From NCBI GenBank assembly GCA_029006135.1, contig JAQXGE010000033.1:22435-86434 (forward strand): 64,000 nt of DNA, in the 5' to 3' direction. The notes beneath the pieces were generated by a model. It searched no databases. It was not told the DNA's origin and saw nothing but the letters and a program-made list of their open reading frames with translations. A program made the position numbers and the translations under genes. Origin of the DNA: Oscillospiraceae bacterium (GTDB lineage Bacteria > Bacillota > Clostridia > Oscillospirales > Ruminococcaceae). This document shows positions 18,298 through 28,550 of this stretch, piece by piece (position 1 is the stretch's first letter; each line of letters starts with the position of its first letter).

Positions 18298-19923
18298 TCA
18301 GATTTCGCTGTCGCTGTGATGGATGAGCAAAAGGTCGCCGGGATGCAGGTCTGTGTCACCGTCCGGAATCAGCCATTGATCGTTCCTTTCAATCAGAACA
18401 ATGAGGGACTCTTCCTGCCGCGGCAAATCGCTGACGCGGGTGATGCTTTCGCCGCTTAAGTCCTGTGCGGTCAGCCGCCGTGTGGTCATGCTTACTTCCT
18501 CAAGATCGCTGTGCGCGGCGGGAGCACAGAGAATCAGCTGATCCCCAGCCATTAAAACGGTGGAGCCGTTCGGGGCAAACCGGCTGTCCTGACGCCGGAC
18601 GGAAGCAATGATTGTCTGCGGCGGCAGAGCAATTTCCCGCAAAGGCCTGCCGCACCAGCCGTGCCTCTCAGGAAGCTCGACCCGGATGAACTGCACGGGG
18701 GCTTCCTCGTTATAGTCAGTAAAGGTTTTCATGACGTCGGCACCCTCGGCGGTGTCAATCATCCGGAGCCTGCGGGCAACGGCGGGCAGAAGCGACCCCT
18801 GAATCCCGATGGAAAGAAGCACGACAACAAAAACAATGTGGAAAATATCCAGGTCGGTTACGGCGGGACTGATGACGGTCATGACGGCAAAAACGATGGA
18901 GGCCGCGCCGCGCAGGCCGGACCAGCTGACAAGCAACTTCTGCCCAAGGCTGCCGCCAAAAGGTTTCAGCAGCAAAAATACAGCGGCCGGCCGTGCCGCA
19001 AAGGTGAGGAACAGCGCAATACCCAGCGCGGGAACAATGACCTGCGGCATCTGGGAAGGCGTACTCAGCAGACCGAGCAGGAAGAACAGCACGACCTGCA
19101 TCATGCCGGTCAGCCCGTCAAAGAAAGATACAAGGGTGCGCTTGTTTTTGATTCCGCTGTTGCCCATCACGATGCCGGTAATGTAAACACTGAGGTACCC
19201 GTTGCCGCCAAGTGCTTCCGGTGCGGCGTAAGCAAACAGTGCCGCCGCAACAACAAACACGGTGTCAAATCCGGCCGCGCCAAAGCGCAGCCGGCTCATC
19301 AGCCGGGAGGCCGCAATGCCCGCCGCAAAGCCGATGGCAAGCCCCCAAAAGATCTGTGTTGCAAGCATTCGCAGAACCTCGCCGCCCGTGACCTGCCCCT
19401 GCATGGCAATGAGCAGCAGCGAGGTCAGCATATAAGCGCAGGGGTCATTGGAGCCGCTCTCTACTTCGAGCAGGGAGGAGGTGTTTTCTTTCAGTGCAAG
19501 GTTCCGCGCGCGAAGGATGGAAAACACCGATGCGGCATCAGTGGAGCCGAGAACAGCGCCAATCAGCAAACTTTCCAGCAGCGGGAAGCCCAGCACAAAA
19601 TGGCAGAAAACACCGGTGAGCAGTGCTGTCATCACAACGCCCAGGCTGGAAAGCAGAATGGATTGCGCTGCAACGGGCTTCGCCGCCTTCCAGCTTGTGC
19701 CAAATCCACCGTAAAACATGATGAAAATCAGTGCGAAGGAAGAAACTTGGGAAGCAAACTCATAATTGTCAAAGGGAATCTTGAGCAGCCCGTCCGAGCC
19801 GAACAGCATCCCGAGCAGAATGAACGCAAGCAGGGCAGGAACCCCTAAACGGGAGGAAAGTTTGTTGAAAGCAACACTGGAGAACAAAACGAGCGCGGCG
19901 AACAGCAAAAGGTATACAGGCAT
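18298..19923 (-). CDS. potassium/proton antiporter (CPA family, NhaP2/CvrA-like) with RCK C-terminal domain
   Basis: 12-TM antiporter sequence (GSTDAASVFSILRARN), C-terminal TrkA_C-like domain. Confidence 0.87.
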   Translation of the reverse strand: MPVYLLLFAALVLFSSVAFNKLSSRLGVPALLAFILLGMLFGSDGLLKIPFDNYEFASQVSSFALIFIMFYGGFGTSWKAAKPVAAQSILLSSLGVVMTALLTGVFCHFVLGFPLLESLLIGAVLGSTDAASVFSILRARNLALKENTSSLLEVESGSNDPCAYMLTSLLLIAMQGQVTGGEVLRMLATQIFWGLAIGFAAGIAASRLMSRLRFGAAGFDTVFVVAAALFAYAAPEALGGNGYLSVYITGIVMGNSGIKNKRTLVSFFDGLTGMMQVVLFFLLGLLSTPSQMPQVIVPALGIALFLTFAARPAAVFLLLKPFGGSLGQKLLVSWSGLRGAASIVFAVMTVISPAVTDLDIFHIVFVVVLLSIGIQGSLLPAVARRLRMIDTAEGADVMKTFTDYNEEAPVQFIRVELPERHGWCGRPLREIALPPQTIIASVRRQDSRFAPNGSTVLMAGDQLILCAPAAHSDLEEVSMTTRRLTAQDLSGESITRVSDLPRQEESLIVLIERNDQWLIPDGDTDLHPGDLLLIHHSDSEI

Positions 19924-20107
19924 GACGGCTCCTTTCCGGAAATTAGTCCAAAATCTTTATACTATCTTAATTCTACCATACATCAACGCAGGAATGCCAC
20001 AAATAATTTGTAAACACTTTCGCTTGGTTTGGCTTGCATATTTGTCAGGAATGATATAATATAAAATCGGTTGTTTTTGAGAATCATTTTTAAGGGAGAA
20101 CATCGAA

Positions 20108-21043
20108 ATGGCAAAAATTCACCGTGATCCAAGCCCGTATATTCACAATGCAGGCACGGAAGAACGCGAGGAAAAAATGTCCGCCGCGCCGGCAGAACGC
20201 GAGCAATACCAGGAAAATTCGGAGAATGAGCAGGAGATTCAGCAGGATACCCCGAAAAAATCCAGCCGCGGGCAGTGGCTTTATACGGCGGCAATCATTT
20301 TCTTTGCCGGCGTTTTCCTGTTGAGCGCCGCCATGCTGATTAAACGCTATGCGGAGGACCGCCGCGCAGAGAACGCATTTTCCGACCTTGCCGCGCTTGC
20401 GGAGAAGCCAGCTGCCGTTTCGGATAAAAACACGGAGATCCAGCAGACAGACGATGGATCCGACATTGGCAATGCCGAAAGATTCAGTGCATTGGTTCAA
20501 AAGAATCCGGATTTTATCGGGTGGATCTCCATTGAAGGAACCAACCTTGATTTTCCGGTCATGCATAAACCGGATGTGAAAGATTTTTATCTGCGCCATG
20601 ATTTTGACGGGGCGTACAGCAACTACGGTGTGCCGTACTTGGATGAGGACTGCACACTCAGTGAAACACAGCGCAGCGAAAATCTGATTATTTACGGACA
20701 TAATATGAAAACCGGCACGATTTTTGGCTGCCTGACCGACTACAAAAAAGCCGATACATACAGCAAACACCCCGTTATCCAATTTGATACGCTTTATGAC
20801 AGCGGAACCTATGAGGTCTTTGCCGCCTTTGCCATTGACGTGGTGGAGGATCAGTCGTTTGACTATTATAACAAAATCGATATGGATGAAGATCAATACA
20901 ATGACTTTGTTGCGGAGGTCAAGCGCCGCAGCGATGTGGACAGCGGCATCACGCCGGTGTACGGGGAGGACCTTTTGACTCTGTCAACCTGTGAGTATTC
21001 CACAGCAAACGGCCGATATGTGGTCTGCGCAAGGCGATGCTAA
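20108..21043 (+). CDS. class B sortase
   Basis: N-terminal TM, NLIIYGHNM histidine motif, TLSTCEY catalytic Cys, GRYVVCAR arginine. Confidence 0.88.
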   Translation: MAKIHRDPSPYIHNAGTEEREEKMSAAPAEREQYQENSENEQEIQQDTPKKSSRGQWLYTAAIIFFAGVFLLSAAMLIKRYAEDRRAENAFSDLAALAEKPAAVSDKNTEIQQTDDGSDIGNAERFSALVQKNPDFIGWISIEGTNLDFPVMHKPDVKDFYLRHDFDGAYSNYGVPYLDEDCTLSETQRSENLIIYGHNMKTGTIFGCLTDYKKADTYSKHPVIQFDTLYDSGTYEVFAAFAIDVVEDQSFDYYNKIDMDEDQYNDFVAEVKRRSDVDSGITPVYGEDLLTLSTCEYSTANGRYVVCARRC

Positions 21044-21177
21044 GGGGGAAAGATACAGAACTTCCCGTTGTGCTGCGATGAAAGAAAAAACAAAACGAGA
21101 AAAAGCAGGGGAAAACTTCATTTTCTTTTGAATATTGACCGGGAAACACCGTTTTTAGGGCTTCCCGCTTTTTATAC

Positions 21178-21309
21178 TTGCGTCTAAGGAGAAAATGTGG
21201 TATCCTATTCTTTGCGCACAGCTTCCTTGAGAAGTCTTATGGTGTAAGAAACCGGAAAGGGAGAATGGCGCAGGGCGGCCGCAGCCCTTGGCGGCCGCCC
21301 TCTTTTTTT
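21178..21309 (+). ncRNA. candidate promoter plus ~100-nt RNA unit with its own terminator
   Basis: TTGCGT 21178-21183, N17, TATCCT 21201-21206; strong terminator AGGGCGGCCGC/GCGGCCGCCCT-CTTTTTTT at 21272-21309; no ORF. Confidence 0.4.
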
Positions 21310-21491
21310 CAAAAAAGGGTAGACGAATGGATTGAAAAAGCATATACTTAATAGATATTCGGGTAAAATTTCAGAATATATCTGCGGTGCATTGCCGCCT
21401 GATTTTCCGCACGGGCAGATAGTGCCCGGCAACAAAAAATCCGGGCAGGGAACTGCAAACGGCAGTTCCGCCCACAGGGAGGGAAACCATT

Positions 21492-23333
21492 ATGTGTGGT
21501 ATCGTAGGTTTTACCGGAAGCGCCCAAGCGGCGCCCATCCTTTTGGACGGACTTTCCAAGCTGGAATATCGTGGTTATGACTCCGCCGGCATCGCCGTGC
21601 AAAATGCGGCAGGCAAGATTGAGGTTGTCAAGGCAAAAGGACGTCTGCGCGTTCTGAGTGAAATGACGGACGGCGGAAACGCGGTGAAGGGCAGCTGCGG
21701 CATCGGGCATACCCGTTGGGCCACACATGGCGAACCCAGCGTTGTCAATGCGCACCCGCATTACAGCAAAGACCAGAAGATTGCCATCGTCCATAACGGC
21801 ATCATTGAAAACTATCAGGAGCTCAAGGACCGCCTGTCCGCCAAAGGGTATACTTTTGTCTCCCAGACAGACACCGAGGTCGTGGCTCAGCTTCTTGACT
21901 ACTATTATACCGGCGTCTCGGCAGGGGACTGCCTTGATGCAATCACACGGATGATGCTCCATGTGCGCGGTTCCTATGCGCTCGGTATCCTTTTTGCGGA
22001 TCATCCCGGCGTGGTGTATGCCGTTCGTAAGGATAGCCCGCTCATCGTTGGCAAGGCGGAAAACGGCAGCCTGATTGCTTCCGATGTGCCGGCGCTGCTC
22101 AAATACACCCGCACGGTCTATTACATTGACAACATGGAGATTGCCCGCCTGACCGGTGACTCCATTGAGTTCTTCAACGTGGATAAGGAACCGCTCACCA
22201 AGGAAGCTTCCACCATTGAGTGGGACGCCGAGGCGGCTGAAAAGGGCGGCTATGAACACTTCATGATGAAGGAAATCCATGAGCAGCCCGCCGCTGTGCG
22301 GGATACTCTCAGCCCCCGCATCAAGGATGGTCAGATTGATTTAAGCGAACTTTCCCTCGATGAAGCGGCGATGCGCGCAGTCAAGCGAATTTATATCATC
22401 GGCTGCGGTTCCGCCTACCATGTAGGCGTGGCGGCGCGCTATGTCTTTGAAAACCTGGCCCGTCTGCCGGTGGAGGTGGATGTGGCCAGCGAGTTCCGCT
22501 ACCGCAACCCGGTACTGGAACCGGATTCCCTCGCCATTGTTATCAGCCAGAGCGGCGAGACAGCGGACAGCTTGGCTGCCCTGCGGGAATGCAAGGAGCG
22601 CGGTGTGCGCACCATTGGCATTGTGAATGTTGTCGGCTCTTCCATCGCACGGGAAGCCGATGCAACCCTCTACACATGGGCCGGACCGGAAATCGCCGTG
22701 GCCACCACCAAGGCGTACAGCACCCAGCTGGCCGCCTGCTATCTGCTGGCGGTTGAGTTTGCGCGCGTGCGCGGTCAGGTTACACCGGAACGCTATGCGG
22801 AACTTGTCACCGAACTTCAGGCACTGCCCGACAAAATTGCCAAAACGCTGGAAGACAAAGAACGGATTCAGTGGTTTGCTTCCAAATACGCCAATGCGAA
22901 GGATGCCTTCTTCATCGGACGCGGGCTGGATTATGCGGTCGCACTGGAAGGCAGCCTGAAATTTAAAGAAATCAGCTATATCCACTCGGAGGCTTTCGCC
23001 GCAGGCGAGATGAAGCACGGCCCTATCTCGCTGGTTGAAAAGAATATGCTGGTTGTAGGAGTCCTGACGCAGCCGGACCTGTATGAAAAGATGGTCTCTA
23101 ACTTGGTGGAAGCCAAGAGCCGCGGCGCGTTTATCATGGGATTGACGACCTACGGAAATTACAGCGTGGAAGATACCGCCAACTTTACCGTTTATGTTCC
23201 CAAGACCGATCCGCTGTTTGCAACGAGCCTTTCGGTCATTCCTCTCCAGCTCCTTGCCTATTATGTGAGCTGTGCAAAGGGTCTTGATGTGGATAAACCC
23301 CGCAACCTTGCAAAGAGCGTCACCGTGGAATAA
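21492..23333 (+). CDS. glmS: glutamine--fructose-6-phosphate aminotransferase (isomerizing)
   Basis: MCGIVGF N-terminal glutaminase, SIS domains, C-terminal PRNLAKSVTVE. Confidence 0.97.
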   Translation: MCGIVGFTGSAQAAPILLDGLSKLEYRGYDSAGIAVQNAAGKIEVVKAKGRLRVLSEMTDGGNAVKGSCGIGHTRWATHGEPSVVNAHPHYSKDQKIAIVHNGIIENYQELKDRLSAKGYTFVSQTDTEVVAQLLDYYYTGVSAGDCLDAITRMMLHVRGSYALGILFADHPGVVYAVRKDSPLIVGKAENGSLIASDVPALLKYTRTVYYIDNMEIARLTGDSIEFFNVDKEPLTKEASTIEWDAEAAEKGGYEHFMMKEIHEQPAAVRDTLSPRIKDGQIDLSELSLDEAAMRAVKRIYIIGCGSAYHVGVAARYVFENLARLPVEVDVASEFRYRNPVLEPDSLAIVISQSGETADSLAALRECKERGVRTIGIVNVVGSSIAREADATLYTWAGPEIAVATTKAYSTQLAACYLLAVEFARVRGQVTPERYAELVTELQALPDKIAKTLEDKERIQWFASKYANAKDAFFIGRGLDYAVALEGSLKFKEISYIHSEAFAAGEMKHGPISLVEKNMLVVGVLTQPDLYEKMVSNLVEAKSRGAFIMGLTTYGNYSVEDTANFTVYVPKTDPLFATSLSVIPLQLLAYYVSCAKGLDVDKPRNLAKSVTVE

Positions 23334-23528
23334 GCATCGTAGGATTTTGTTGAGTCTTTCCAAATAATCCCGGCGTATTTTGGTTGTTTTTAGCTCCGTT
23401 TGCCCAGCATTGGGGAGGGCAAACGGAGCAAATTTGTGTTATAATAAAAAATAGACCGGTTCATACCGTGCAAAGGCTTTGTGCGGCGTTCAAAGAACTG
23501 AGGAGCAATAAAGACAGGAAGAACTTGA

Positions 23529-25538
23529 ATGAAACAAGAAAACCGACAAATTATCAAAGGGCTGCCGCGGCGCATATTGCTGATGCTGCTGGACTGCGGC
23601 CTTATTGTGTTAGGCTACTATCTTGCCATTCTGCTGCGCTTTGACGGAACGGATTCAATCATGCCGGTGCAGCAGCTTCGTGCTGAGGTTATCCGAGCCA
23701 TGGCCCCCATGCTGCCCTATGTGCTGATCATTTATATGGTTGTATTCTGGTTCGGCGGACTGTACGAAATTATGTGGGAATATGCAGGTGTGCGGGATTT
23801 GGCCCGCCTGACCTGCCTGTCGGGGCTGGCGACCGGTTTTATCCTGCTGTTTGACCTGCTGTTCCGCAGCCGCCCGATCAGCGGTACCGTGCTGATTATC
23901 GGCGCGGTGATCAACACGGCGTTCATTGCCGGTGTGCGGTTCTTGTGGAGATTCCTGCGTACGCTCAAGAAAAACCAAAGACGGCACAAAAATGCGGACG
24001 CCCGCAACGCAGCACCGCTGCTCATTGTCGGCGCAGGCAATGCGGGCGCATGGGCGGTCAACCTCTGCAAAAGCAAAAACGCTACGTTTGGCAATCCCGT
24101 TGTAATCGTGGATGACGACCTAACCAAGAAAGGTCTGCGTGTTCAGGGCGTTCCCGTCCGCGGCACCATCTCAGATATTCCTGAACTGGTCCGCAAGTAT
24201 CATATTGTGGAGATTATCATTGCCATTACCTCCCTCAAGGGGGAACGTCTCCAGGAAGTTATCAACCTCTGCAACTCCACCCACTGCCGCGTTCGGATGC
24301 TCTCTGACCCGCAGGCGGTGGATGCCAACGGCAAGCCGATGGTCGCAGGCCTGCGTGAACTCAACACTTCGGACTTTCTCTCCCGCGATGAGATTCAGCT
24401 CAATAATGCCCAGATTTCGGAATATCTTCATGACAAGGTTGTTCTGGTTACGGGCGGCGGCGGTTCAATCGGCAGTGAACTGTGCCGTCAGATTATGCGC
24501 TATCGCCCTCGCCAGCTTCTGATTTTTGATATTTACGAGAACTGCGCCTATGAGTTGGAAGTGGAGCTGCGCAACAAGTATGGCCCCGATGCCCCCATTG
24601 TGACGCTGATTGGCTCCATCCGGGACATCGACCGTCTGAATGAGGTGTTTGAAACCTACCATCCTTCCGTTGTGTTCCACGCCGCTGCCCATAAGCACGT
24701 TCCTCTCATGGAGGTCAGCCCGGCCGAAGCAGTCAAAAACAACGTGTTCGGCACCAAAAACCTGCTGACCAGCGCCGCCAATCATGGTGTGGAACGTTTT
24801 GTCCAGCTTTCCACCGATAAGGCGGTGAATCCCACCAATGTTATGGGATGCACCAAGCGAATATGCGAGATGCTCATCCAGACCTTTGCCCAGAATACCG
24901 ACATGAAGTGCATGGCAGTTCGTTTCGGCAACGTTCTGGGAAGCCACGGCAGTGTAATTCCGCTGTTCGAGGAGCAGATCAAAAATGGCGGCCCTGTTAC
25001 GATTACCCACCCGGATATTGTCCGCTATTTCATGACCATTCCCGAGGCGGCTCAGCTGGTCCTTCAGGCCGGAGGATTGGCCCAGAGCGGCAGCATTTAT
25101 GTGCTGGATATGGGCGAGCCGGTCAAAATTATGGATCTGGCTACCCGCCTGATTCGTTTTTACGGTTATGAACCGGGCGTAAATATGGAGATCAAAATTA
25201 CCGGCCTGCGCCCCGGCGAAAAACTCTATGAGGAACTGATGCTGGACTCCGAGCAGGACAAGATGAGCAAAACGGCGCACGATAAAATCTTTATTGCACC
25301 GCCCATGGATATTGATCTGGCTTCGTTCTATGAAGAGCTGCAAAACCTGCACCACAGTGCTGAACACAACGATGAGGCAGTGGTGAAAAGCCTCCAGCGC
25401 ATTGTCGGAAGCTACCACCCCAATCGTGTGCTCCATGAGGACCACACCGTGAGTGCGGCCCGCGGCAACACCGAGATTTATGAGAAAGCGGAACTGGAAA
25501 AGGCTATGGCAGCTCAGGCGGCTCAAGGCGGACAGTAA
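23529..25538 (+). CDS. polysaccharide biosynthesis nucleotide-sugar epimerase/dehydratase (CapD/PglF-like)
   Basis: 4 N-terminal TM segments, VTGGGGSIGSEL Rossmann motif, typical length ~670 aa. Confidence 0.92.
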   Translation: MKQENRQIIKGLPRRILLMLLDCGLIVLGYYLAILLRFDGTDSIMPVQQLRAEVIRAMAPMLPYVLIIYMVVFWFGGLYEIMWEYAGVRDLARLTCLSGLATGFILLFDLLFRSRPISGTVLIIGAVINTAFIAGVRFLWRFLRTLKKNQRRHKNADARNAAPLLIVGAGNAGAWAVNLCKSKNATFGNPVVIVDDDLTKKGLRVQGVPVRGTISDIPELVRKYHIVEIIIAITSLKGERLQEVINLCNSTHCRVRMLSDPQAVDANGKPMVAGLRELNTSDFLSRDEIQLNNAQISEYLHDKVVLVTGGGGSIGSELCRQIMRYRPRQLLIFDIYENCAYELEVELRNKYGPDAPIVTLIGSIRDIDRLNEVFETYHPSVVFHAAAHKHVPLMEVSPAEAVKNNVFGTKNLLTSAANHGVERFVQLSTDKAVNPTNVMGCTKRICEMLIQTFAQNTDMKCMAVRFGNVLGSHGSVIPLFEEQIKNGGPVTITHPDIVRYFMTIPEAAQLVLQAGGLAQSGSIYVLDMGEPVKIMDLATRLIRFYGYEPGVNMEIKITGLRPGEKLYEELMLDSEQDKMSKTAHDKIFIAPPMDIDLASFYEELQNLHHSAEHNDEAVVKSLQRIVGSYHPNRVLHEDHTVSAARGNTEIYEKAELEKAMAAQAAQGGQ

Positions 25539-25562
25539 AGAGAAAGATGAGGCGATTTGGCT

Positions 25563-26204
25563 ATGTATAAATCTTGTTTTAAGCGGATACTCGACCTGAT
25601 TCTTTCACTGGCGGCCTGCGTGGTGCTGGCTATTCCCATGGCGGTTATCGCCATCTGGATTAAACTGGATTCCCCGGGCCCGGTCTTTTTCAAGCAGCGC
25701 AGAGTCGGTGCGCATAAAGAGCATTTCAACATCCTCAAGTTCCGCACTATGCGGGGGGATACACCCCACGATGTGCCCACCCATCTGCTGAAGGATGCGG
25801 ACAGCTATATTACAAAAAGCGGAGCCTTCTTGCGCCGCACGAGTCTTGATGAGCTGCCGCAGATTTATAACATTGTGGCGGGGCAGATGTCCATCATTGG
25901 CCCCCGGCCGGCATTGTATAACCAGTATGATCTTATTGCGGCCCGCGATAAAGTCCATGCCAATGATATCCGCCCCGGCCTGACCGGCCTTGCGCAGGTC
26001 AACGGACGGGATGAACTTCCCATTGATGTCAAGGCTCGCTATGACGGCGAGTACGCGGCCAATGTGACCTTCTTAAACGATGTCAAAATTTTCTTCCGCA
26101 GCATCGGGTATGTTTTTGCCCGCCGCGGTGTGGTGGAGGGCGGTACTGGAGCACTGGAAGAAAAAAAGTCGCAGCAGGGTGAATCTGGGGCTGAAAATCA
26201 CTGA
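25563..26204 (+). CDS. undecaprenyl-phosphate sugar phosphotransferase (bacterial sugar transferase)
   Basis: KRILDLILSL N-terminus, QRRVGAHKEHFNILKFRTM, GPRPA, RPGLTGLAQVNGR. Confidence 0.93.
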   Translation: MYKSCFKRILDLILSLAACVVLAIPMAVIAIWIKLDSPGPVFFKQRRVGAHKEHFNILKFRTMRGDTPHDVPTHLLKDADSYITKSGAFLRRTSLDELPQIYNIVAGQMSIIGPRPALYNQYDLIAARDKVHANDIRPGLTGLAQVNGRDELPIDVKARYDGEYAANVTFLNDVKIFFRSIGYVFARRGVVEGGTGALEEKKSQQGESGAENH

Positions 26205-26314
26205 ATTTGCCATCTTCCCGGCAAAATGACGGAAAAAATTTGGCCGGAAACGCACAAATCTTGCTCTGAAAACAAAAATAGCCAATAAAATCTTGGGAAA
26301 TTTGTTGAAATATG

Positions 26315-26343
26315 TTGCAAAAGTCAAGTTGATTGTGTAAAAT
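26315..26343 (+). promoter_or_regulatory. putative sigma-A promoter of the CdaR/PucR-type gene
   Basis: TTGCAA-N17-TAAAAT. Confidence 0.6.
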
Positions 26344-26395
26344 ATACATTAGAGCCCAGTTGATTTGGTTCAAAATCACAGCAATAATTTTTGAA

Positions 26396-26423
26396 GCAGA
26401 CTGTCAAAATATTGTCAGTCTGC
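26396..26423 (+). repeat. 28-bp inverted repeat in the 5'UTR
   Basis: GCAGACTGTCAA-AATA-TTGTCAGTCTGC, one mismatch between 12-bp arms. Confidence 0.8.
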
Positions 26424-26445
26424 ATAAGACAAGGGGAACAGGTTT

Positions 26446-27531
26446 ATGGCGAACAGAGTATTCCAGAACGTAGTCTACCAGATGAAGGATGCAATCGACC
26501 GCGTGGTTGGCGTGGTGGACGAAACGGGCTCTGTCATTGCGTGTTCGGAGCTTGGTCAGATTGGCGAGATGCGGGACGGCTTTGCCGTGGCTCGCCTGAC
26601 GGCAGGGGACGCCTTCACAAAGGACGGATATTCTTACCACCAGTTCTCCAATGCCAAGCATAATGACTATGCAGTCTTTGTGGAAGGGGATGACACCACC
26701 GCCGGCCAATTCGCTTCGGTGCTGTCCATCAGCCTGCAGAGCATCAAGCAGTATCACGATGAAAAGTTCGATAAAACCAACTTCATCAAGAACGTGGTGC
26801 TCGACAATATCCTTCCCGGCGACATTTACGCCAAGGCACGGGAACTGCACTTTGTTTCGGACGTGCAGCGCGTGGTTTTGCTCATCCGCGTCACATCCGG
26901 CAACGATATTTCTGCCTATGATGTTGTGAGCAGTCTTTTCCCGGACAAGCAGAAGGACTTTGTCTTTAATATCAGTGAGACGGATACGGTCCTTGTCAAA
27001 GAAATCAAGCCGGACAACAATACCCGCGATATGGAAAAACTCGCGGCTTCCATTGTTGACACGCTTCAGGGTGAGCATTACATTAAAGCTGTGGTGGGCA
27101 TCGGTACCCCCATCAGCAACATTAAAGATTTGGCATCTTCTTTCAAGGAAGCACAGATTGCCATGGAAGTCGGCAAGGTCTTTGATACCGAGAAGCAGGT
27201 CATCAGCTATGACCATCTGGGCATTGCCCGCCTGATTTATCAGCTTCCCACTACGCTGTGCGAGGCCTTCCTGCGGGAAGTTTTCAAACAGGACAGCATT
27301 GATTCTCTTGACTCTGAGACGCTGTTCACTATCCAGCGCTTCTTTGAAAATAACCTCAACGTTTCCGAGACAAGCCGCGGACTGTTCGTTCACCGCAACA
27401 CGCTTGTCTATCGTCTGGAAAAGATCAAAAAACTTACGGGTCTTGACCTTCGCAAGTTTGATGATGCCATTGTGTTCAAGGTGGCCCTGATGGTAAAGAA
27501 GTATCTTGCCTCCGACCCCGCTAAGTACTGA
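26446..27531 (+). CDS. PucR/CdaR family helix-turn-helix transcriptional regulator
   Basis: C-terminal HTH_30: FFENNLNVSETSRGLFVHRNTLVYRLEKIKKLTGLDLRKFDDAIVFKVAL. Confidence 0.88.
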   Translation: MANRVFQNVVYQMKDAIDRVVGVVDETGSVIACSELGQIGEMRDGFAVARLTAGDAFTKDGYSYHQFSNAKHNDYAVFVEGDDTTAGQFASVLSISLQSIKQYHDEKFDKTNFIKNVVLDNILPGDIYAKARELHFVSDVQRVVLLIRVTSGNDISAYDVVSSLFPDKQKDFVFNISETDTVLVKEIKPDNNTRDMEKLAASIVDTLQGEHYIKAVVGIGTPISNIKDLASSFKEAQIAMEVGKVFDTEKQVISYDHLGIARLIYQLPTTLCEAFLREVFKQDSIDSLDSETLFTIQRFFENNLNVSETSRGLFVHRNTLVYRLEKIKKLTGLDLRKFDDAIVFKVALMVKKYLASDPAKY

Positions 27532-27546
27532 TTTCAGTTATATCTG

Positions 27547-27580
27547 CGCCCGCAGCCCGGAAAATGGCTGCGGGCGTTTT
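27547..27580 (+). terminator. Rho-independent terminator
   Basis: GCCCGCAGCC-CGGAAAAT-GGCTGCGGGC-GTTTT. Confidence 0.8.
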
Positions 27581-27657
27581 GCACATCAAAATTTTACAAA
27601 GTTTCCATAATCCGCCGCAGTAAGCGAAAAATGACGTAAGAAAGCTGATTTTCCCCG

Positions 27658-27707
27658 CTGACGTCTGCTACGCAAACCTTGACGTCAGAACTTTTCCATG
27701 GTAAATT
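27658..27707 (+). promoter_or_regulatory. ftsE promoter overlapped by an inverted repeat
   Basis: CTGACGTC-N15-GACGTCAG; TTGACG 27679-27684, N17, TAAATT 27702-27707. Confidence 0.6.
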
Positions 27708-27782
27708 AGTATATGTATTGTTCTGCCCCGGGAGAAGTGTACCCGTTCGGCAGGGAAGTGTTTCGTGCAAGGAGCCAAATCC

Positions 27783-28538
27783 ATGATTGATTTTGAACAC
27801 GTCACCAAGATTTATGAGACCCAGAACGATGAAAATGTCGCGCTGGAAGATGTCAATATTCACATTGATGAGGGGGAATTTGTCTTTATCCTGGGCCATT
27901 CCGGCGCAGGCAAATCTACATTCCTCAAGCTGATCCAGATGGAAGAAAAGCCCACAGAGGGCCGTATCCTTCTCAACGGTCAGGACCTGACCCGCATCAA
28001 ACGCCGCAAGGTGCCCTACCTGCGCCGCCAGATGGGTGTGGTGTTTCAGGACTTCCGCCTGATTCCTACCATGACGGTTTACGAGAATGTGGCTTTTGCC
28101 ATGCGTGTGACCAACATCAACAATAAAACCATCAAGAACCGTGTCCCGTATGCTCTGAGCCTCGTGGGGCTTGAGGACAAGATGGACCGTCTGCCGGAGG
28201 AACTGTCCGGCGGCGAGCAGCAGCGTGTGGCGGTTGCCCGCGCTCTGGCGCACGGTCCAAAGATGATTATTGCGGATGAGCCGACCGGCAACATTGACCC
28301 CGAACTGAGCATGGATATCATGCAGCTCTTTGAGGCAATCAATAAGGTGCACATCACGGTGGTTGTGGTGACCCATGAGCACGAGCTGGTCAATCAGCTT
28401 GCGCCCAAAAACAACAACCGTGTTATCACGCTCGAGCACGGTCATGTGGCATCCGATACCGCCCACCCCGAGGTCGCTCAGGAATATGAAGAGTGGCTGG
28501 CCGGCCGGACGGAAGATCTCGCGTACACGGAAGAATAA
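27783..28538 (+). CDS. ftsE: cell division ATP-binding protein FtsE
   Basis: FEHVTKIYE, Walker [18 protein letters not shown], followed by FtsX. Confidence 0.95.
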   Translation: MIDFEHVTKIYETQNDENVALEDVNIHIDEGEFVFILGHSGAGKSTFLKLIQMEEKPTEGRILLNGQDLTRIKRRKVPYLRRQMGVVFQDFRLIPTMTVYENVAFAMRVTNINNKTIKNRVPYALSLVGLEDKMDRLPEELSGGEQQRVAVARALAHGPKMIIADEPTGNIDPELSMDIMQLFEAINKVHITVVVVTHEHELVNQLAPKNNNRVITLEHGHVASDTAHPEVAQEYEEWLAGRTEDLAYTEE

Positions 28539-28550
28539 GGGGAAGGGAAA

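Noticed and set aside
18661-19848. 395-aa plus-strand ORF opposite the K+/H+ antiporter
   Set aside because: Shadow ORF rich in Q/N/G/K; the minus-strand antiporter is unambiguous.
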